Below, one piece after another: positions 6,198 to 10,237 of a DNA stretch of 10,237 nucleotides (the stretch's first letter is position 1; each line of letters opens with the position of its first letter). Location: assembly GCA_946886255.1 (NCBI GenBank), contig CAMPIG010000138.1:1-10237 (forward strand). Direction: 5' to 3'. A program made the position numbers and the translations under genes. The notes beneath the pieces are model-generated. The model ran no database searches. It worked only from the letters and a program-made list of their open reading frames with translations, and was not told the DNA's origin. This DNA comes from an uncultured Cellvibrio sp. (lineage in GTDB: Bacteria; Pseudomonadota; Gammaproteobacteria; Pseudomonadales; Cellvibrionaceae).

Positions 6198-8711
6198 GTG
6201 GATAAACCGGATAAATTACCCGAAATAAAAAAAGTCGATAGTCAAACCGCCAGCTCGCGTGCGGCACAACGCGCGCAGGAAGCAGCCAAGCGTACTGCCG
6301 CCGCGCGGCAAAAAGTACTGTTGATTGCGCTCGGTGTGGTGATTGTGGTCAATGCGTTGCTCGCCTTTTTATTACACGGCGTGATGGTGGAGGATGTGCA
6401 GCGCGAGCGCCAGGCCGAACTGACAGAGCAACAGACAAGCACTCATGTCAATGCCATTCAACGTTATCTGGCGAAGGTGACCCAGCAATTTGAGCAAGCC
6501 CGGGCCTATCCGGATCTGGTAGCTCGCCTGGCTGACAGTAATGCGGAACAAATAACTGCCCGGCAGCAGAGTTTGCGTGAGTATTTTGATCAGCCGCTTG
6601 CGGTGCGCTTAATACCTGCCGGGACTGCACAACTGGATCGCGAAGGCATTGCACCGATTCGGTTTGCCGAGCTGGATTTAATTCGTCGCGCTGAGAGGCG
6701 CGAGCTTACCCTGCCGGAAGCAGCCGTCGTTGAGGATAACTGGTTGCTTCATCTTATTGCGCCGCTGCCTGCGGATGCGCAACAACCGGTGGTAGGCACT
6801 TTGCTGGTTACACTCGATGGCCGCGACCTGATCAGCGCATTTAACGTGGGTGATGCCAATCTCGGGCAAGCTGTGCTGTTACAAAAAATCGCCGGTAGTA
6901 TGCCATTGACGGTTGCCTCTGTTGGTAACGGCAATGTCTCTCCTCATCTTGAATTGCCAGTTCCCAATACATATTGGAGTGTTCGCTTTACACCATCACA
7001 ACAATTGGTGAATTTGTCAGAAGAATTACCGACGTTATGGTTGCTGGTGGTATCCATCACCAGTATTGCTGGCCTGGTATTGGCGTGGTTGGCAAGCAAA
7101 GTTCTTGTTAAAGCACAAACAACCCAAAAAGCCACAACAAAAACTGACACGATGGAAACAAAAACGGTTGCGAAAGCCAGCGAGACCACGAAAGCCACGG
7201 ATGAAATACTGGCGAATCCGATCTATCAAAATCAGGATATTCTTGATATAGCCGTTATCGAAGAGGATGACGATATCCTCGGTCTCAATCAAGCTACCGG
7301 AAAAAAAGCGGCTGGTGGAGTTGTTGCAGAAACCCTTGATGTCCCTGCAGATATTTTTCGTTCCTATGATATTCGCGGCATTGTCGGTCAGGATCTAACA
7401 GCACAATTGGCCGAAAAAATCGGCGCAGCTATCGGCAGTGAAGTGTTGGATCAAGGCGAGACAAGTATTATCGTCGCGCGCGATGGTCGTACTCACAGCG
7501 AGGAGCTGAGTCAAGCCTTGGTTAACGGCATTTTGCGCACCGGTTGTCATGTAATTGATATCGGTATTGTGCCGACACCCGTGTTGTATTTTGCTACTTT
7601 CCATCTGCCGGAAACCAACAGTGGTGTTATGGTAACGGCCAGCCATAATCCCGCGGAGTACAACGGCTTCAAGATGGTGATTAACGGCGTTACACTCGCC
7701 GACGATGCGGTCATGGATATTCGTGCGCGTATCATGCGGCAACAATTTCATCGCGGTCAGGGCAGCACAGAGCATCGCGAGGTGATTGCCGATTATATTG
7801 ATCGTATTTTTTCTGATGTGGCACTGGCCAGTAATGTGTCATTAGTGATTGACGCGGGCAATGCGGTAACCGGTGTGGTGGCACCGCAACTGTTTGAAGA
7901 ATTGGGTTGCGACGTTACTCCGCTTTATTGCGATCTGGATGGCACCTTCCCCAATCACGATCCGGACCCCGGCCATAAAAAAAATCTGCGCGATTTGATT
8001 GCCAAAGTGCAGGAGGTCGGGGCCGATCTCGGTGTAGCATTCGATGGTGATGGCGATCGACTGGTTGTGGTAACACCGAAAGGAACCATTATCTGGCCGG
8101 ATCATTTATTGATGTTGTTTGCACGCGATGTCTTGTCGCGCAATCCCGGCGCGGATGTACTCTTCGATGTAAAATGTTCGCGGCAACTGAATCAGGTGAT
8201 CAGCAGCTACGGCGGGCGCCCGATGATGTGGAAAACCGGCCACTCGCCGATGAAAGCCAAGATGATTGAAACCGGCGCATTAATCGGTGGGGAATATTCC
8301 GGCCACATCTTTATCAAAGATCGTTGGTATGGTTTCGACGACGGCATGTATGCTATGGCGCGTTTGCTGGAAATCATCACACTGCGTGACCAGAAGATCG
8401 ATGACATCTTTATGGCGTTCCCGATTTTGCCTGCCACACCGGAGCTGAAGATTGCTGTGCCGGATTCAGAAAAATTTGCCTTGATCCAACAGTTGATTGA
8501 GAAAGGTGATTTCCAGAATGGCAAACCCACCACTATTGATGGTTTGCGCGTTGATTTCAGTAAAGGTTGGGGGCTGGTGCGAGCATCGAATACCTCGGCG
8601 GCATTGACGCTGCGCTTCGAAGCGGAATCTGAAGACGCGCTGGAAAAAATCAAACTTTTGTTCAAGCGCGAATTGCTGAAAGTAAATCCCAAACTGGTTA
8701 TTGATTTCTAA
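6198..8711 (+). CDS. algC: Membrane-anchored phosphomannomutase/phosphoglucomutase (long AlgC)
   Basis: The C-terminal 463 residues (about 375-837) are an alpha-D-phosphohexomutase of AlgC type, interconverting mannose/glucose 1- and 6-phosphates for alginate, LPS and other polysaccharides. Active-site motifs are complete: TASHNP with phosphoserine Ser482, the metal loop DGDGDR with Asp616/618/620, the sugar loop GEYSGH (699), and the phosphate loop RASNTS (796). Residues 1-374 are extra: a basic N-terminus, membrane helix about 40-63, an extracytoplasmic region of about 210 residues, a second helix about 277-300, and a polar Thr/Lys-rich then acidic linker (EEDDD, 355-359). The charges place the enzyme domain in the cytoplasm. 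The start is GTG 6198 with AAAGG upstream. No in-frame ATG, GTG or TTG lies near the domain boundary (about residues 320-383), so a separately initiated short form is unlikely. Long forms are also annotated in pseudomonads, where the crystallised enzyme is the 463-residue part. Confidence 0.95.
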   Translation: MDKPDKLPEIKKVDSQTASSRAAQRAQEAAKRTAAARQKVLLIALGVVIVVNALLAFLLHGVMVEDVQRERQAELTEQQTSTHVNAIQRYLAKVTQQFEQARAYPDLVARLADSNAEQITARQQSLREYFDQPLAVRLIPAGTAQLDREGIAPIRFAELDLIRRAERRELTLPEAAVVEDNWLLHLIAPLPADAQQPVVGTLLVTLDGRDLISAFNVGDANLGQAVLLQKIAGSMPLTVASVGNGNVSPHLELPVPNTYWSVRFTPSQQLVNLSEELPTLWLLVVSITSIAGLVLAWLASKVLVKAQTTQKATTKTDTMETKTVAKASETTKATDEILANPIYQNQDILDIAVIEEDDDILGLNQATGKKAAGGVVAETLDVPADIFRSYDIRGIVGQDLTAQLAEKIGAAIGSEVLDQGETSIIVARDGRTHSEELSQALVNGILRTGCHVIDIGIVPTPVLYFATFHLPETNSGVMVTASHNPAEYNGFKMVINGVTLADDAVMDIRARIMRQQFHRGQGSTEHREVIADYIDRIFSDVALASNVSLVIDAGNAVTGVVAPQLFEELGCDVTPLYCDLDGTFPNHDPDPGHKKNLRDLIAKVQEVGADLGVAFDGDGDRLVVVTPKGTIIWPDHLLMLFARDVLSRNPGADVLFDVKCSRQLNQVISSYGGRPMMWKTGHSPMKAKMIETGALIGGEYSGHIFIKDRWYGFDDGMYAMARLLEIITLRDQKIDDIFMAFPILPATPELKIAVPDSEKFALIQQLIEKGDFQNGKPTTIDGLRVDFSKGWGLVRASNTSAALTLRFEAESEDALEKIKLLFKRELLKVNPKLVIDF

Positions 8712-8798
8712 GGGAGTGTTGAGAAATAGTTGCCTCGATAATGCAGGTAATTTTTTAACAGTCCCCAAACCTTGCGCATAGCAAGATTCCATTAATCC

Positions 8799-8830
8799 GG
8801 GAGTTTTCTGAAGTTTCCCGTCAGAACTTC
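8799..8830 (+). promoter_or_regulatory. Overlapping alternative stems in the argB leader
   Basis: Three mutually exclusive pairings occur just before the argB ribosome binding site (AGGA 8842-8845): CGGGA 8799-8803 with TCCCG 8816-8820; TTCTGA 8806-8811 with TCAGAA 8821-8826; and GAAGTTT 8810-8816 with GAACTTC 8824-8830. This could be a switching leader or a short operator, but the stems are short enough to arise by chance. No leader peptide rich in arginine codons was seen. A weak promoter candidate (TTGCCT 8731, TTTTAA 8754, 17-base spacing) lies upstream in the 142-base gap. Confidence 0.3.
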
Positions 8831-8850
8831 CCTTTAGTTACAGGATTTGA

Positions 8851-9762
<912 letters not shown>

Positions 9763-9769
9763 CGGCCAG

Positions 9770-9794
9770 TTGCACGCAGGGAGTGTGCGTGCAA
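9770..9794 (+). terminator. Hairpin between argB and slmA, possible weak terminator
   Basis: TTGCACGCA (9770-9778) and TGCGTGCAA (9786-9794) form a perfect 9-base-pair stem with a 7-base loop, 7 bases after the argB stop. Only TTCT follows rather than a T-run, so complete intrinsic termination is doubtful. It may cause partial read-through into slmA or protect the argB 3' end. The inverted repeat itself is certain; its role is not. Confidence 0.45.
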
Positions 9795-9831
9795 TTCTGG
9801 ACAACATCGCCACGGACTGAGTTAAAGACTG

Positions 9832-10237
9832 ATGAACAAAACCAGCACAAAAGTTTCGCGTCGCCAACAGATTCTGGAATCACTTGCCAAGATGTTGGAG
9901 GACAGTCCCGGTGCGCGGATTACCACCGCAGCGCTTGCCAAAGAAGTGGGTGTCTCGGAAGCAGCGCTTTATCGTCACTTCCCCAGCAAGTCGAAGATGT
10001 TTGAAGGCTTGATCGAGTTTATTGAGGATACGATCTTTACGCGTATTAATTTGATCCTGACCGAAGAGCCGGCAGCGCTCAAACGTTGTGAGAATATTGT
10101 GTTTTTGGTTTTGACGTTTACCGAACGCAATCCTGGCATCACTCGACTGCTAACAGGTGATGCACTGACGGGGGAAACCGAGCGTTTGCGCAATCGCATT
10201 GCGCAAGTATTCGAGCGCCTTGAAACGCAATTGAAAC
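9832..10237 (+). CDS. slmA: Nucleoid occlusion factor SlmA (TetR family), N-terminal part
   Basis: The frame runs 135 codons from ATG 9832 to the window edge; the remaining third or so lies outside. SlmA binds specific chromosomal sites and blocks FtsZ assembly over the nucleoid. A TetR-type helix-turn-helix covers about residues 12-58 ([37 protein letters not shown]). The rest matches SlmA, not metabolic TetR regulators: [32 protein letters not shown], and [17 protein letters not shown]. An in-frame stop at 9823-9825 excludes a longer start. The ribosome binding site is weak. It follows argB by 69 bases, with a 9-base-pair hairpin between, so it may be partly cotranscribed. Confidence 0.93.
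   Translation, partial: MNKTSTKVSRRQQILESLAKMLEDSPGARITTAALAKEVGVSEAALYRHFPSKSKMFEGLIEFIEDTIFTRINLILTEEPAALKRCENIVFLVLTFTERNPGITRLLTGDALTGETERLRNRIAQVFERLETQLK

Noticed and set aside
7395..7775. 126-residue minus-strand open frame
   Set aside because: It is an antisense shadow of the AlgC catalytic domain with no start signal or recognisable family.
8771..8785. Small CTTGC/GCAAG hairpin after algC
   Set aside because: Only 5 base pairs with a 5-base loop and no T-run; not enough to call a terminator.

Overview
The window is chromosomal DNA from a gammaproteobacterium. It is most like the Pseudomonas/Cellvibrio side of the class. This rests on recognisable protein sequences (ArgB, AlgC, CoaBC, SlmA, L28, L33, RadC) and on the gene order rpmG-rpmB-radC / coaBC-algC-argB-slmA, which resembles the pseudomonad coaBC-dut-algC-argB neighbourhood. 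The genus is an inference. I see no insertion sequence, phage gene, CRISPR array, tRNA or rRNA.

Left part (1-3300, all minus strand). This is the more variable part. At the left edge is the 5' portion of a sensor protein with a LytS/YhcK-type 5TM-5TMR membrane domain running into what looks like a PAS domain. Next is a small multidrug resistance family gene, the guanidinium exporter gdx (sugE). It is preceded by a well-formed guanidine-II (mini-ykkC) riboswitch with two ACGA-loop hairpins and a promoter placed to start transcription at the riboswitch. Then comes an AT-richer two-gene unit: an uncharacterised lipoprotein followed, 10 bases later, by a secreted Sel1-repeat protein with a TonB C-terminal-like domain in its middle.

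Centre (3280-4720, minus strand). A strong intrinsic terminator closes the rpmB-rpmG operon (ribosomal proteins L28 and L33). That operon has a plausible sigma-70 promoter about 220 bases upstream of rpmB, followed by a GC-rich initiation region. radC lies upstream in the same direction.

Right part (4967-10237, plus strand). coaBC makes 4'-phosphopantetheine for coenzyme A. It is followed after 25 bases by a long, membrane-anchored form of the phosphomannomutase/phosphoglucomutase AlgC. Then come argB (arginine synthesis) and, running off the right edge, slmA (nucleoid occlusion regulator of FtsZ). The dut gene that sits between coaBC and algC in pseudomonads is absent here.

The right part is conserved housekeeping DNA. 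The points most worth checking are the riboswitch-gdx unit, the long AlgC with its non-catalytic half, the lipoprotein/Sel1-TonB_C pair, and several inverted repeats in leaders and gaps. I found no convincing new defence or mobile system.
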